DNA of 17,359 nucleotides, taken from the NCBI GenBank assembly GCA_025963955.1, contig JAOPZU010000530.1, forward strand, positions 1 to 17,359. Direction: 5' to 3'. This document shows positions 7,068 to 14,608 of this stretch, piece by piece. Under the pieces are notes generated by a model, which was given only the letters and a program-made list of their open reading frames with translations, made no database searches and had not been told where the DNA came from. Position 1 is the first letter of the stretch; the number at the start of each line of letters is the position of its first letter. The translations under genes were made by a program, and so were the position numbers. Source of the stretch: Solirubrobacterales bacterium. GTDB taxonomy: Bacteria; Actinomycetota; Thermoleophilia; Solirubrobacterales; Solirubrobacteraceae.

Positions 7068-7925
7068 ATGAGCGCCACACTTCTCGACGGCAAGGCGATA
7101 GCGGCCCGGGTGCGCGGCGAGGTCGCCGACGACGTCGCCACCTACCTCGCGCAGACGGGCCACACGCCCGGCCTGGCCACGATCCTCGTGGGGGAGGACG
7201 CCGCGAGCGCGGTCTACGTCGGCGGCAAGCAGAAGGCGTGCGCGGAGGTCGGCATCCGCGGGTTCGACCACCGCCTCCCGGCCGACACGAGCCGCGAGGA
7301 CCTGCTCGCCCTCATCGACGAGCTGAACGCGAACCCGGACGTCAGCGGCATCCTCTGCCAGCTCCCGGTCCCGCAGCACCTGGACGGCGTGGAGATCACG
7401 AACCGCATCGCGGCCCACAAGGACGTCGACGGCCTGACGATCGCCTCGGCCGGGCGCCTGGCGCTCGGCATGCCGGGCCTGGTCCCGTGCACGCCCGCGG
7501 GCGTCATGCGCCTGCTCGAGGAGGCCGGCGTCGACCCGCAGGGCAGGGAGGCGGTCATCGTCGGCCGCTCGAACCTCTTCGGCAAGCCGATGGCGCAGCT
7601 GCTGCTGGCCGCGAACGCGACCGTGACGATCTGCCACTCGCGCACCGCCGATCTCGGCGAGGTCTGCCGCCGCGCGGACATCCTCATCGCCGCCGTGGGC
7701 GTCGCGCACCTGGTGAAGGGCGACTGGGTCAAGCCCGGCGCCACGGTCATCGACGTCGGCATGAACCGCCTGCCCGGGCCCCCGCCCACCCTCACGGGCG
7801 ACGTGGACTTCGCCGCCGCGGCCGAGGTCGCCGCCGCGATCACGCCCGTCCCCGGAGGCGTCGGCCCGATGACGATCGCCTACCTGCTGCGCAACACCCT
7901 GACGGCCGCGAGGATGTCGGCATGA
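7068..7925 (+). CDS. folD: Methylenetetrahydrofolate dehydrogenase/cyclohydrolase FolD
   Basis: This bifunctional cytoplasmic enzyme interconverts 5,10-methylene-, 5,10-methenyl- and 10-formyl-tetrahydrofolate, supplying purine and formyl-Met-tRNA synthesis. The 285-residue length is normal. Active-site residues are present: Y50 and K54 in AVYVGGKQKA, GILCQLPVP (94-102), KDVDGL with D121, and CTPAG (141-145). The NADP site shows VIVGRSNLFGKPMAQLL (163-179), and the family C-terminal signature PVPGGVGPMT is complete. The start ATG follows a -10 box by 11 nt. The stop overlaps the next start in an ATGA arrangement (7922-7925), so the following membrane protein gene is translationally coupled. 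Confidence 0.95.
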   Translation: MSATLLDGKAIAARVRGEVADDVATYLAQTGHTPGLATILVGEDAASAVYVGGKQKACAEVGIRGFDHRLPADTSREDLLALIDELNANPDVSGILCQLPVPQHLDGVEITNRIAAHKDVDGLTIASAGRLALGMPGLVPCTPAGVMRLLEEAGVDPQGREAVIVGRSNLFGKPMAQLLLAANATVTICHSRTADLGEVCRRADILIAAVGVAHLVKGDWVKPGATVIDVGMNRLPGPPPTLTGDVDFAAAAEVAAAITPVPGGVGPMTIAYLLRNTLTAARMSA

Positions 7926-8491
7926 ACCTCGCCCGTCTGCGCGCGGGGGAGGCGCTCGCCGGCGCCGGGGCCGTCCTGCTTACGCTGATGCTGTTCCTCG
8001 ACTGGGCCAAGCCCGAGTACCGGATCCGGTACGCCGGTGGCGGCGACGTGTCCTCCCCGCTGGAGGCGACGGCGAAGCGGGTCACGGGGACCTTCGTGAA
8101 CCAGTTCGCGCAGTCCGGGTGGTCCGCGCTCGGCTGGTTCCTGGTCGCGATGCTGCTGATCAGCATCCTCGGAGCGCTCACGCTCGTCGCGCTGACGGTG
8201 CTCGAGCGCGACACGCCCGTGCTGCCCGTCGTAGCCGCCGTCATCACGACCGCGTGGTCGCTGCTGGCGTTCGTCGTGCTGCTGCTGCGGCTCACGCTCT
8301 TCCAGCCCGGTCTGGAGCTCGGCTGGAGCGACCGCGACGTGAACATGCTGGCGCCGTCGTGGCTCGGGCTGCTCGGACTGGCCGCCATCGGCGCCGGCTC
8401 CTGGCTCACGTTGCGCGACGACCGCCTCGACAGCCCGCTCAGCGTGCCGCCCGAGGTCCCCGTGCGCCCCGCGCCGCCCGCCACGGCCTAG
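7922..8491 (+). CDS. Four-helix membrane protein of unknown function
   Basis: I do not recognise the family. The 189-residue protein has four clear hydrophobic segments: about 9-27, 64-91, 97-118 and 135-157. A polar loop (about 28-62, beginning DWAKPEYRIRYAGGGD) lies between the first and second, and a proline-rich C-terminal tail (PPEVPVRPAPP) follows. No enzymatic motif is visible. The start is an ATG that overlaps the folD stop by 4 bp, so it is almost certainly expressed with folD. Third-position GC is as high as in neighbouring genes, which supports real coding. It is probably a lineage-restricted membrane protein; no function is inferred from folD linkage alone. Confidence 0.75.
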   Translation: MNLARLRAGEALAGAGAVLLTLMLFLDWAKPEYRIRYAGGGDVSSPLEATAKRVTGTFVNQFAQSGWSALGWFLVAMLLISILGALTLVALTVLERDTPVLPVVAAVITTAWSLLAFVVLLLRLTLFQPGLELGWSDRDVNMLAPSWLGLLGLAAIGAGSWLTLRDDRLDSPLSVPPEVPVRPAPPATA

Positions 8492-8494
8492 CGT

Positions 8495-8518
8495 CCCGGG
8501 AGGCGGTCGCCTCGCGGG
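8495..8518 (+). terminator. Hairpin between the folD pair and gatC
   Basis: Arms 8495-8504 and 8509-8518 form CCCG plus GAGGC pairing with GCCTC plus CGGG, nine base pairs with one G-G mismatch and a GGTC loop. It begins 3 bp after the stop of the membrane protein gene and ends 9 bp before the gatC -10 box. No T-run follows, so it is terminator-like rather than a canonical intrinsic terminator. Confidence 0.4.
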
Positions 8519-8527
8519 CCGCGGTCG

Positions 8528-8533
8528 TAGACT
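8528..8533 (+). promoter_or_regulatory. -10 box of gatCAB, leaderless type
   Basis: TAGACT ends 9 nt before the gatC ATG at 8543. GGGGCCG between box and start is not a good Shine-Dalgarno sequence. The box follows a hairpin, so gatCAB probably starts as its own transcription unit here. Confidence 0.55.
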
Positions 8534-8542
8534 GCGGGGCCG

Positions 8543-8827
8543 ATGATTGACCGCACGCAGGTCCTCCACGTCGCGCGCCTGGCGCGGCTGCAGCTCTCCG
8601 ACGAGGAGGTGGGGCGCATGAGCACCGAGCTCTCCAGCATCCTGGGCCACATCGAGACGCTCGCCGCCCTCGACCTCAGCGCCGTCGAGCCGACCGCGCA
8701 CGTCGTCCCTGGCGCCGGTCGCCTGCGCGCCGACGAGGTCCGCCCGTCGCTGCCGCGCGAGGTCGCCTTCGAGAACGCCCCCGACGTCGCCGACGACGGC
8801 TTCCGCGTCCCGAGCCCGCAGGCCTGA
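8543..8827 (+). CDS. gatC: Glu-tRNA(Gln)/Asp-tRNA(Asn) amidotransferase subunit C
   Basis: This 94-residue subunit C wraps around GatA and stabilises the GatCAB complex. It has the standard family features: VLHVARLARLQLSDEEVGRM near the N-terminus, then LSSILGHIETLAALDLSAVEPTAHV, and the end LRADEVRPSLPREVAFENAP with GFRVP before the stop. The length is normal. The start is set by the -10 box 9 nt upstream. gatA begins 3 bp after the stop, so the two are coupled. Confidence 0.95.
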   Translation: MIDRTQVLHVARLARLQLSDEEVGRMSTELSSILGHIETLAALDLSAVEPTAHVVPGAGRLRADEVRPSLPREVAFENAPDVADDGFRVPSPQA

Positions 8828-8830
8828 GCC

Positions 8831-10270
8831 GTGTCCGCCGAGCTGACCGACCTCACCGCGAAGGCCGCGATCGACGCGATCGCCGCCGGGGACCTCGATG
8901 CCGCCGAGCTGTTCGGGGCCTACCGGGCCGCCGCCGCGGCCGACGAGCTGAACGCCTACACATGGGTCGCCGAGGACACGCCCGACCTGGGCGTCGCGGC
9001 GGACGCCCCGCTGCGCGGGGTCCCCCTCGCCGTCAAGGACCTCTTCTGCACCCGGGGAGTCCCGTCGCAGGCCGGCTCGCGGATCCTCGAGGGCTACCGG
9101 CCGCCGTACGACGCGACGGTCGTGGCGCAGCTGGCCGCCGCCGGCACGAGCCTGCTCGGCAAGACCAACCAGGACGAGTTCGCCATGGGCTCCTCCAACG
9201 AGAACTCCGGCTACGGCCCCGTGAAGAACCCGTGGGACCACACCCGCGTGCCCGGCGGGTCCTCCGGCGGCAGCGCCGCAGCCGTGGCCGCGGGCCTCGC
9301 GCCCTGGGCCCTCGGGACCGACACCGGCGGCTCGATCCGCCAGCCCGCCGCGCTCTGCGGGATCGTCGGCCTGAAGCCCACCTACGGCAGCGTCAGCCGC
9401 TACGGCATGATCGCCTTCGCCTCCTCGCTGGACCAGGCGGGCCCGTTCGCCCGCACCGTGACCGACACCGCGCTGCTCTACGCGCACATGCACGGGCGCG
9501 ACGAGCGCGACGCGACCTCGGTCGGCCGTCCGGACGAGATCGCGCTGCCGACGGGGGAGCGCCTGGACGGCATCCGCCTCGGCGTCCCGGACACGCTGAC
9601 GGGCGAGGGCGTGGAGCCCGGGGTCATGGCCGCCTTCGCGGCGGCGCTCGAGACCGCCCGCTCACTCGGCGCCACCGTCGAGCAGGTCGCCCTGCCGCAC
9701 GCCGACCACGGACTGAGCGCCTACTACATCCTGGCGCCGGCGGAGGCCTCGTCCAATCTCGCGCGCTTCGACGGTGTCCGCTACGGCGCTCGCAGCGAGG
9801 CCGGCGACCTGCTGTCGATGTACACCGAGACCCGCCACGACTTCTTCGGGGACGAAGTCAAGCGCCGCATCCTCATCGGGACCTACGCGCTGTCCTCCGG
9901 CTTCTACGACGCCTACTACGCGAGCGCGCAGAAGGTCCGCACGCTGATCGCGCGCGACTTCGACGCGGCCTTCGCCGGCGTCGACCTGATCGTCACGCCG
10001 ACGAGCCCCGGGGTCGCCTTCCCGCTCGGCGCCAAGACCGAGGACCCGCTGTCGATGTACCTCAACGACGCTTTCACCATCCCGATCTCCCTGGCCGGCA
10101 TCCCGGCGATCTCGCTCCCCTGCGGCCTCAGCGAGGGACTGCCCGTCGGCCTGCAGCTGGCCGGGCCCGCGTTCAGCGAGAACCGCATCCTGGAAGCGGC
10201 CCACGCGCTGGAGCGCGCTTTCGCCTTCGAGAACACCCCGTCGCGCATCGGCGGAGGTGCGGCCGCATGA
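8831..10270 (+). CDS. gatA: Glu-tRNA(Gln)/Asp-tRNA(Asn) amidotransferase subunit A
   Basis: This 479-residue amidase-signature enzyme hydrolyses glutamine (or asparagine) to release ammonia, which is channelled to GatB. The Ser-cisSer-Lys triad is intact: K69 in AVKDLF, S144 in PGGSSGGS, and the nucleophile S168 in [10 protein letters not shown]. The spacings (75 and 24 residues) equal those of the Staphylococcus aureus enzyme (K79, S154, S178). Other family blocks are [17 protein letters not shown] and [20 protein letters not shown]. The start is a GTG 3 bp after gatC with no ribosome binding site, consistent with translational coupling. The stop overlaps the gatB ATG in ATGA (10267-10270). 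A stand-alone amidase is unlikely given the operon. Confidence 0.95.
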   Translation: MSAELTDLTAKAAIDAIAAGDLDAAELFGAYRAAAAADELNAYTWVAEDTPDLGVAADAPLRGVPLAVKDLFCTRGVPSQAGSRILEGYRPPYDATVVAQLAAAGTSLLGKTNQDEFAMGSSNENSGYGPVKNPWDHTRVPGGSSGGSAAAVAAGLAPWALGTDTGGSIRQPAALCGIVGLKPTYGSVSRYGMIAFASSLDQAGPFARTVTDTALLYAHMHGRDERDATSVGRPDEIALPTGERLDGIRLGVPDTLTGEGVEPGVMAAFAAALETARSLGATVEQVALPHADHGLSAYYILAPAEASSNLARFDGVRYGARSEAGDLLSMYTETRHDFFGDEVKRRILIGTYALSSGFYDAYYASAQKVRTLIARDFDAAFAGVDLIVTPTSPGVAFPLGAKTEDPLSMYLNDAFTIPISLAGIPAISLPCGLSEGLPVGLQLAGPAFSENRILEAAHALERAFAFENTPSRIGGGAAA

Positions 10271-11718
10271 GCCCCGTGAGCGACTACGAGATCGTCATCG
10301 GGCTGGAGATCCACGTCCAGCTGAAGACGCGCACCAAGATGTTCTGCGGCTGCGAGCTGACGTTCGGCGAGCCACCCAACACACGGGTGTGCGAGGTCTG
10401 CCTCGCGCTGCCGGGGTCGCTGCCCGTCCCCAACGCGGAGGCCATCCACCTCGGCGTGATGATCGGCCACGCCCTCGGCTGCGAGATCGCGCCGCGGATG
10501 AAGTTCGACCGCAAGCAGTACTTCTATCCCGACAGTCCCAAGGGCTACCAGATCAGCCAGTTCGACGAACCGCTCTGCGCGGGGGGCGGGATCGGCGGCG
10601 TGCGCATCGAGCGTGTGCACCTGGAGGAGGACGCGGCCAAGACGATCCACGCTGGGGCCTCCGGCCGGATCCACGGCTCCGCGAGCTCCGTCGTCGACTT
10701 CAACCGCGGAGGCACTCCGCTGGCCGAGATCGTCACGGAGCCGGACATCCACTCCGCCGAGCAGGCCGGCGAGTTCCTGCGCCTGCTGCGCACGACGCTG
10801 CGGGTGCTCGGGGTGAGCGACGTGAACATGGAGGAGGGCTCGCTGCGCTGCGACGCCAACATCTCCATCCGCCCGCATGGGCAGACCGAGCTCGGGACCA
10901 AGACCGAGCTGAAGAACATGAACTCCTTCCGGTACATCGAGAAGGGCATCACGGCCGAGGTGGCGCGGCAGGCGGCCCTGCTGGACGCCGGGGAGCGCGT
11001 CGTGCAGGAGACGCTCCACTTCGACCCGCGGACCGAGGCGCTGACCTCGATGCGCTCCAAGGAGGAGGCGAACGACTACCGCTACTTCCCGGAGCCCGAC
11101 CTCGTGCCCGTCCCGGTGACCGCCGCGATGATCGAGCGCGCCCGTGCCGCGATGCCCGAGTTGCCCGCCGCCCGTGCCGCGCGCTTCGAGGAGGACCTGG
11201 AGCTGCATCCGGACACGGCGAAGCTGCTGGCCTGGCGCTCGGAGCTCGGTGACTGGTTCGAGGAAGCGCTGGCGGCGTCCCCGGACGGCGTCAGTGCCGC
11301 CACCGCCGGCCCGCTGGCGAACTGGACGACGAACGAGCTGCTCAAGCGCCTGGAGGGGGAGACGGATCCGGGCGGCTCGAAGGTCACGCCGGCCGCGCTG
11401 GCGCAGCTCGTCGCGCTCGTCGGCGCGAAGTCTGTGACCGCGGCCGGCGGCCGGCAGGTGCTCGAGGTCCTAATCGCCGAGGGCGGGGACCCGGCGGCCA
11501 TCGTCGAGGCGCAGGGCCTGGGCGCGGTCGGTGGGGAGGACACCCTCGCGCCGGTCGTGCAGGAGGCCCTTGCCGCCAACCCGGACATCGCCGAGCGCCT
11601 GCGAGGCGGCGACATGAAGCCGATGGGCGTGATCATCGGCCACGTCATGAAGGCGACCAAGGGCCGCGCCGACGGCGGCGAGGTCACGAAGCTCGTCCGC
11701 TCCCAGCTGGGGTTGTAG
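10267..11718 (+). CDS. gatB: Glu-tRNA(Gln)/Asp-tRNA(Asn) amidotransferase subunit B
   Basis: This 483-residue subunit phosphorylates the mischarged aminoacyl-tRNA and transamidates it with ammonia from GatA. The N-terminus [15 protein letters not shown] is the family signature. C27 and C29 (FCGCELTFG) with C42 and C45 (CEVCLALPG) form a CxC/CxxC set expected to bind zinc, as in many but not all GatB proteins. Further blocks are [32 protein letters not shown] and [13 protein letters not shown], plus [11 protein letters not shown]. The C-terminal third is helical with a YqeY-like tail ([10 protein letters not shown]... to [11 protein letters not shown]). It starts in a 4-bp overlap with gatA. 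Without a genome view one cannot tell which of GlnRS or AsnRS is missing. Confidence 0.95.
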   Translation: MSPVSDYEIVIGLEIHVQLKTRTKMFCGCELTFGEPPNTRVCEVCLALPGSLPVPNAEAIHLGVMIGHALGCEIAPRMKFDRKQYFYPDSPKGYQISQFDEPLCAGGGIGGVRIERVHLEEDAAKTIHAGASGRIHGSASSVVDFNRGGTPLAEIVTEPDIHSAEQAGEFLRLLRTTLRVLGVSDVNMEEGSLRCDANISIRPHGQTELGTKTELKNMNSFRYIEKGITAEVARQAALLDAGERVVQETLHFDPRTEALTSMRSKEEANDYRYFPEPDLVPVPVTAAMIERARAAMPELPAARAARFEEDLELHPDTAKLLAWRSELGDWFEEALAASPDGVSAATAGPLANWTTNELLKRLEGETDPGGSKVTPAALAQLVALVGAKSVTAAGGRQVLEVLIAEGGDPAAIVEAQGLGAVGGEDTLAPVVQEALAANPDIAERLRGGDMKPMGVIIGHVMKATKGRADGGEVTKLVRSQLGL

Positions 11719-11729
11719 GCGAGGCGGGC

Positions 11730-12593
11730 GTGGGGGTCCCGCCCGCCGAGATCGCGGTGGACGAGGACCTCGTCCGGGGGCTGCTGCGCGATCAGCACCC
11801 GGACCTCGCGGACCTGCCGCTCGAACTGGTCGCCGGCGGCTGGGACAACGACACGTGGAGGCTGGGCGATGCCCTCGCCGTCCGGGTGCCGCGGCGCGCG
11901 TTCGCCGTGGAGCTCATCGAGCTCGAGCAGCGCTGGCTGCCGGTGCTCGCGCCGGCACTGCCCGTTCCCGTGCCGGCACCCGTGCGCGTCGGCGGTCCGG
12001 GCGCGGACTACCCGTGGCCGTGGAGCGTCGTGCCGTGGTTCGCAGGACGAACCGCGGCGGCGCGCACGCTGTCCCCGGCGGGCGCCCGGGCGCTGGGCGA
12101 CGCCCTGCACGCGCTCCACGTCCCGTCCGCGGCGGACGCACCCCGCAACCCGTATCGCAGCGTCGCGCTCGCCGGACGGCCCGACCCGCTGGAGGCGCTG
12201 GAGGCGTTGTGCGACCGCGAAGCTCCGCGCCCCCTCACACGCTGCTGGCGTCGCGCCCTGGCTGCGGCACCCGCGCCGACCACGCTCCGCTGGATCCACG
12301 GCGACCTCCACGCCCGCAACCTGATCGTCGCGGCCGATGGCGGCCTGGCGGCGATCATCGACTGGGGCGACGTGGCCGGCGGCGATCCGGCGGTGGACCT
12401 GAGCGTGCTGTGGACCGTCCTCGAGCCGGGGCTGCACGGAGCCTTCTGCGCGGGCTACGGACCGGTCGAGGGCGCGCTGCTGGACCGCGCCCGTGGCTGG
12501 GCGCTGTGCTTCGGCGTCATCTTCGCCGCCCTCGAGGACGATCCGGACGCCGCGGCGCTCGGGCGCCTGACGCTCACGCGGCTGCAGGAGTGA
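11730..12593 (+). CDS. APH-family phosphotransferase, substrate unknown
   Basis: This 287-residue protein is of the aminoglycoside phosphotransferase/protein-kinase-like fold. The catalytic loop is WIHGDLHARNLI (188-199) with D192 and N197. The metal-binding segment is IIDWGDVAGGDPAVDLS (209-225) with D211. The N-lobe has VAGGWDNDTWRLGDALAVRVPR (34-55), with Arg where a kinase would place the ATP-anchoring Lys, as is common in this large family. Members phosphorylate antibiotics, sugars, amino alcohols or other small molecules, so no resistance role should be assumed. The GTG at 11730 lies 11 bp after gatB with GAGG at 11721-11724, so it is probably read on the gatCAB transcript. Codon use matches its neighbours, giving no sign of recent transfer. 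Confidence 0.85.
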   Translation: MGVPPAEIAVDEDLVRGLLRDQHPDLADLPLELVAGGWDNDTWRLGDALAVRVPRRAFAVELIELEQRWLPVLAPALPVPVPAPVRVGGPGADYPWPWSVVPWFAGRTAAARTLSPAGARALGDALHALHVPSAADAPRNPYRSVALAGRPDPLEALEALCDREAPRPLTRCWRRALAAAPAPTTLRWIHGDLHARNLIVAADGGLAAIIDWGDVAGGDPAVDLSVLWTVLEPGLHGAFCAGYGPVEGALLDRARGWALCFGVIFAALEDDPDAAALGRLTLTRLQE

Positions 12594-12664
12594 ACCCACC
12601 CCCGACGTCGTGCGCACGCAAGCGCCCGCGCGCCCGGCGCCCTTGCGGCCCGCCGGGGTCGGCG

Positions 12665-12670
12665 TAGCAT
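12665..12670 (+). promoter_or_regulatory. -10 box of the 74-aa protein gene, leaderless type
   Basis: TAGCAT ends 6 nt before the ATG at 12677. With this spacing the transcript would start at or just inside the start codon. No Shine-Dalgarno sequence is present. Confidence 0.5.
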
Positions 12671-12676
12671 GGACCC

Positions 12677-12901
12677 ATGTCGCGACTCATCCGCATGGAC
12701 CACACCGGCCACACCGAGCTCGCCGAGTGGACAACCGACGATCCCGCCTCCGTGGAGGCCGCGGTGACCGCCTTCCGCACCGAGATCGACCGGGGCTACT
12801 TCGGGGTCGTCAGCCACGGCGAGGGCCACGCCGAGCAGGTCCACCAGCTCCCGATCGACGCCGGCCTGGTCATCATGCGCCGGCCGATCGCCGGCGGTTG
12901 A
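12677..12901 (+). CDS. Small conserved-looking hypothetical protein, 74 aa
   Basis: I do not recognise a named family. The 74-residue protein (MSRLIRMDHTGHTELAEW... to LVIMRRPIAGG) is soluble, has no signal peptide or membrane segment, and includes a run of acidic residues and a His-rich middle (SHGEGHAEQVHQLP). It has high third-position GC, a -10 box 6 nt before its ATG, and a well-composed globular-looking sequence, so it is likely real. The shape (short beta strands around one helix, AVTAFRTEIDRGY) might suit a small alpha/beta domain. The next gene begins 25 bp downstream on the same strand. No function is assigned. Confidence 0.65.
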   Translation: MSRLIRMDHTGHTELAEWTTDDPASVEAAVTAFRTEIDRGYFGVVSHGEGHAEQVHQLPIDAGLVIMRRPIAGG

Positions 12902-12926
12902 GCCTCCCCGCCCCCAACCGGACGCC

Positions 12927-13613
12927 GTGACCGACCTCGCGCACGACGCCGACGCGGGGGCCGCGACCGCGCTTCCGGAGGTCGCGGGTGTCCATTGGCG
13001 CGCCCGGGTCGACGAGACGCGCCTGCGCCGGACCGCCCGCGCCTGGACGGCGACGACCGTCGCGCACGTCGTCCCGTTCGTCGGGGCGGGTGCGGTCCTG
13101 TTCGCCGTCGAGCCCCTCGCGGCGCCCGTCAGCCTGGCGAGCCTCGCGCACGCCTGGATCATCCCCGAGCTCTACGCCCAGCGCGGCGCGAACGTCGTGC
13201 GGCCCAAGCGGCTGCGCGCGGACGCCCGGCCCGCCGCCGAGACCCGGGCGCTCGGCCTGCTGGGCGACCTCGTCGGCCACGACGCGCGGGAGCTCCACGG
13301 GCGGACGGGGCTCGTCATGGAGCGCGGGCACCTCGGTATCTGGCTCGTCGGGCCCGCGGGAGCCCTCCTCGTCCGCCCCGGAGGCCACCGCACGCACTGC
13401 TGGTGCGTCCGCGTGCCGGACCCCGAGCTGCCCGTCGCCGACCGGATCGCGCACCTGCTGCTCGCCCTGCGGGCCGACGAGCACGGGTTCGCCACGGTCG
13501 CCAACCAGGCCTTCAGCGGGGCGACGTGGCGGGTGCGCCGGCGGATGGCGGCCCTCCAGCGGCCGGCGGTGGACGCGGCGCGCGTCGCGGCGCGGGACCT
13601 CGGACGGGCCTGA
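12927..13613 (+). CDS. Hypothetical protein, 228 aa
   Basis: No family is recognised. The protein starts with GTG at 12927, 25 bp after the previous gene, without a clear ribosome binding site. Residues about 41-75 are hydrophobic (TATTVAHVVPFVGAGAVLFAVEPLAAPVS in two overlapping stretches), possibly one or two membrane passes. A soluble part follows with ERGHLGIWLVGPAGALLVRPGG, a His-Cys segment (HRTHCWCVRVPD), and a basic C-terminal helix (WRVRRRMAALQRPAVDAARVAARDLGRA). High third-position GC across its length and the absence of a comparable alternative frame support coding. It lies among other small genes of unknown role. Confidence 0.65.
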   Translation: MTDLAHDADAGAATALPEVAGVHWRARVDETRLRRTARAWTATTVAHVVPFVGAGAVLFAVEPLAAPVSLASLAHAWIIPELYAQRGANVVRPKRLRADARPAAETRALGLLGDLVGHDARELHGRTGLVMERGHLGIWLVGPAGALLVRPGGHRTHCWCVRVPDPELPVADRIAHLLLALRADEHGFATVANQAFSGATWRVRRRMAALQRPAVDAARVAARDLGRA

Positions 13614-13730
13614 CCCGCCGACCTGCGCCGCCTCGACGCGGCCCTGGGCGGCCGTACCGACCGGGAGTCGAAACGCGTGCCGCGACGTCGGACCTGCGAG
13701 ACATGGAAAGGCCCGCGTCCGGCGAGGAGC

Positions 13731-13904
13731 ATGTGGTCCATGCCCCAGACCACCGCCATCACCCGCTTGACGCTCCTGCCGACCGCGCCCCGTGAGCGCG
13801 GTGACCGAACCGCCAAGATCCGCCGCTACCGCCTGGCGTCCGTGCGGCCGCCGGCCCAGGACCCCGCTGCGCGCTTCACCCACCTGAAGCACGGTCACGA
13901 CTGA
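13731..13904 (+). CDS. Possible small basic protein, 57 aa
   Basis: A short open frame begins MWSMPQTTAITRLTLLP and ends FTHLKHGHD. The case for coding is the strong third-position GC from about 13740 on, with nearly nine in ten codons ending in G or C, much more biased than the stretch just before it. GAGGAG at 13724-13729 could be a ribosome binding site for the ATG at 13740 (10-nt spacing) better than for the ATG at 13731 (1 nt). The product would be basic (many Arg and Lys) and soluble, with no recognised motif. A GTG start at 13677 is also open but its extra codons look non-coding. It may be chance. Confidence 0.35.
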   Translation: MWSMPQTTAITRLTLLPTAPRERGDRTAKIRRYRLASVRPPAQDPAARFTHLKHGHD

Positions 13905-13917
13905 CGCACACCAGCGC

Positions 13918-13936
13918 CCGCCCCTCGTGAGGGCGG
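13918..13936 (+). terminator. Weak hairpin after the possible small gene
   Basis: CCG plus CCCT (13918-13925, one bulged C) pair with AGGG plus CGG (13930-13936) around a CGTG loop, giving seven base pairs. There is no T-run. It may separate the upstream genes from the promoter at 13959. Confidence 0.25.
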
Positions 13937-13958
13937 CGTGACCCGGTGGTTCCCCCGC

Positions 13959-13964
13959 TAACCT
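13959..13964 (+). promoter_or_regulatory. -10 box of the 56-aa membrane protein gene
   Basis: TAACCT ends 6 nt before the ATG at 13971, so the message should be leaderless. TGAGGT between box and start overlaps what would be the transcription start and is probably not a functional ribosome binding site. Confidence 0.55.
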
Positions 13965-13970
13965 GAGGTC

Positions 13971-14141
13971 ATGCGTGAACGTGCGTCGGGCCTCGGGAAC
14001 AAGCTCATCGCGATGCTGGTCCTCGCTGTCGCGCTGTGGTTCCTGCTGAAGTTCGTGATCGGGTTCATCACGGGGGTGGCGACCGTGATCGCCGTCATCG
14101 TCGCGATCGGCGCCGTAGTCTGGGCCGTGAACCGGCTCTGA
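13971..14141 (+). CDS. Small membrane protein, 56 aa
   Basis: The frame encodes 56 residues beginning MRERASGLGNKLIAMLVLAV and ending VVWAVNRL. Residues about 12-52 are almost wholly hydrophobic with a lysine near 27, giving either two short membrane helices in a hairpin or one long helix. The basic N-terminus suggests it stays in the cytoplasm. Support for coding comes from a well-placed -10 box 6 nt before the ATG, high third-position GC and the consistent hydrophobic pattern. It is shorter than usual gene-calling cut-offs. The next gene, also a small membrane protein, begins 21 bp downstream. No family is recognised. Confidence 0.65.
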   Translation: MRERASGLGNKLIAMLVLAVALWFLLKFVIGFITGVATVIAVIVAIGAVVWAVNRL

Positions 14142-14162
14142 GCCGGGGCGCGGAGACTCCTC

Positions 14163-14474
14163 ATGGCCGGCGGCCTCTACCTCGTCCTCGTGATCTTCTT
14201 CGGCCTCGGCACGGGGATGGTCGCGAAGATCAAGGGCAGCTCGTTCCTGCTCTGGTTCCTGATCGGGGCGGTGCTTCCGGGGCTCGGGCTCATCGCGGCG
14301 ATCCTCTACCGCTACGAGACCGCTGAGCTGCGGCGCCAGTGCCCGCAGTGCGGACGCGTCGTCATGCTTCACGACGCGATCTGCACCCGCTGCGGCCACG
14401 AGCTGGAGTTCCCGGAGACGGCCATCGAGCCTGTCGACCCGACGCTCCGCGCCGGGCGCAGCGCGACCGTCTGA
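14163..14474 (+). CDS. Small membrane protein with C-terminal zinc ribbon, 103 aa
   Basis: Two hydrophobic segments (about 4-20 and 27-49) are followed by a cytosolic-type zinc ribbon: CPQCGRVVMLHDAICTRCG, two CxxC pairs 12 residues apart, then an acidic tail. This layout, membrane anchor plus zinc ribbon, resembles many uncharacterised actinobacterial proteins; no specific function is known to me. The ATG at 14163 has GGAG at 14152-14155, a proper 7-nt spacing, unlike the leaderless genes around it, which fits internal translation on a message from the 56-aa gene 21 bp upstream. High third-position GC supports coding. Confidence 0.75.
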   Translation: MAGGLYLVLVIFFGLGTGMVAKIKGSSFLLWFLIGAVLPGLGLIAAILYRYETAELRRQCPQCGRVVMLHDAICTRCGHELEFPETAIEPVDPTLRAGRSATV

Positions 14475-14515
14475 ACGCGGCGTCCCGGGATGCCGGTCCC
14501 GCGCGGCCCCGCTGA

Positions 14516-14521
14516 TACCCT
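14516..14521 (+). promoter_or_regulatory. -10 box of ilvBN with long leader
   Basis: TACCCT in the context TGATACCCT is a good -10 candidate. Transcription would start near 14528, leaving a 5' leader of about 88 nt before the ilvB ATG at 14616. This contrasts with the leaderless promoters elsewhere in the window. Confidence 0.5.
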
Positions 14522-14529
14522 GGGCGGTC

Positions 14530-14554
14530 CGGATCGTCACGCCGTGACGGTCCG
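14530..14554 (+). promoter_or_regulatory. Strong hairpin in the ilvB leader
   Basis: Arms 14530-14540 and 14544-14554 pair over 11 base pairs (one G-T wobble) around a GCC loop; the core is CGTCAC/GTGACG. It lies only about 2 nt after the predicted transcription start. It may protect the 5' end or take part in attenuation of the ilv operon; as DNA it could also be an operator. Confidence 0.5.
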
Positions 14555-14570
14555 CCTGGACCAACGAACC

Positions 14571-14608
14571 GGGCCCGACGGGCCCACTGACCTTTTCCGG
14601 AAGGAGGT
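14571..14608 (+). promoter_or_regulatory. Second leader hairpin, T4 run and Shine-Dalgarno of ilvB
   Basis: GGGCCC (14571-14576) pairs with GGGCCC (14580-14585) around GAC. Eight nt later CCTTTTCC (14591-14598) precedes the perfect Shine-Dalgarno AAGGAGGT (14601-14608), itself 7 nt before the ATG. CCTT at 14591-14594 can pair with AAGG at 14601-14604, which would partly mask the ribosome binding site. The order hairpin, T-run, ribosome site is attenuator-like, but no leader peptide rich in Ile, Leu or Val is visible. Confidence 0.4.

Larger units (their letters stand above)
13614..13958. other. Gap of about 345 bp, with a possible small gene inside
   Basis: The first half (13614-13730) shows no gene, promoter or repeat that I can support. 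The second half contains a short open frame at 13731-13904 (listed separately), a hairpin at 13918-13936, and then the promoter of the next small membrane protein gene. Confidence 0.4.

Noticed and set aside
8962..10266. Long plus-strand frame that would fuse onto the start of gatB
   Set aside because: It is the alternate frame of gatA with Arg/Ala/Gly-rich shadow composition. The gatB family starts at [13 protein letters not shown] just after the ATG at 10267.
11730..12593. Antibiotic-resistance gene
   Set aside because: The APH fold alone does not show antibiotic phosphorylation. Codon use and position in the gatCAB unit suggest an ordinary chromosomal gene, with no mobile element nearby.
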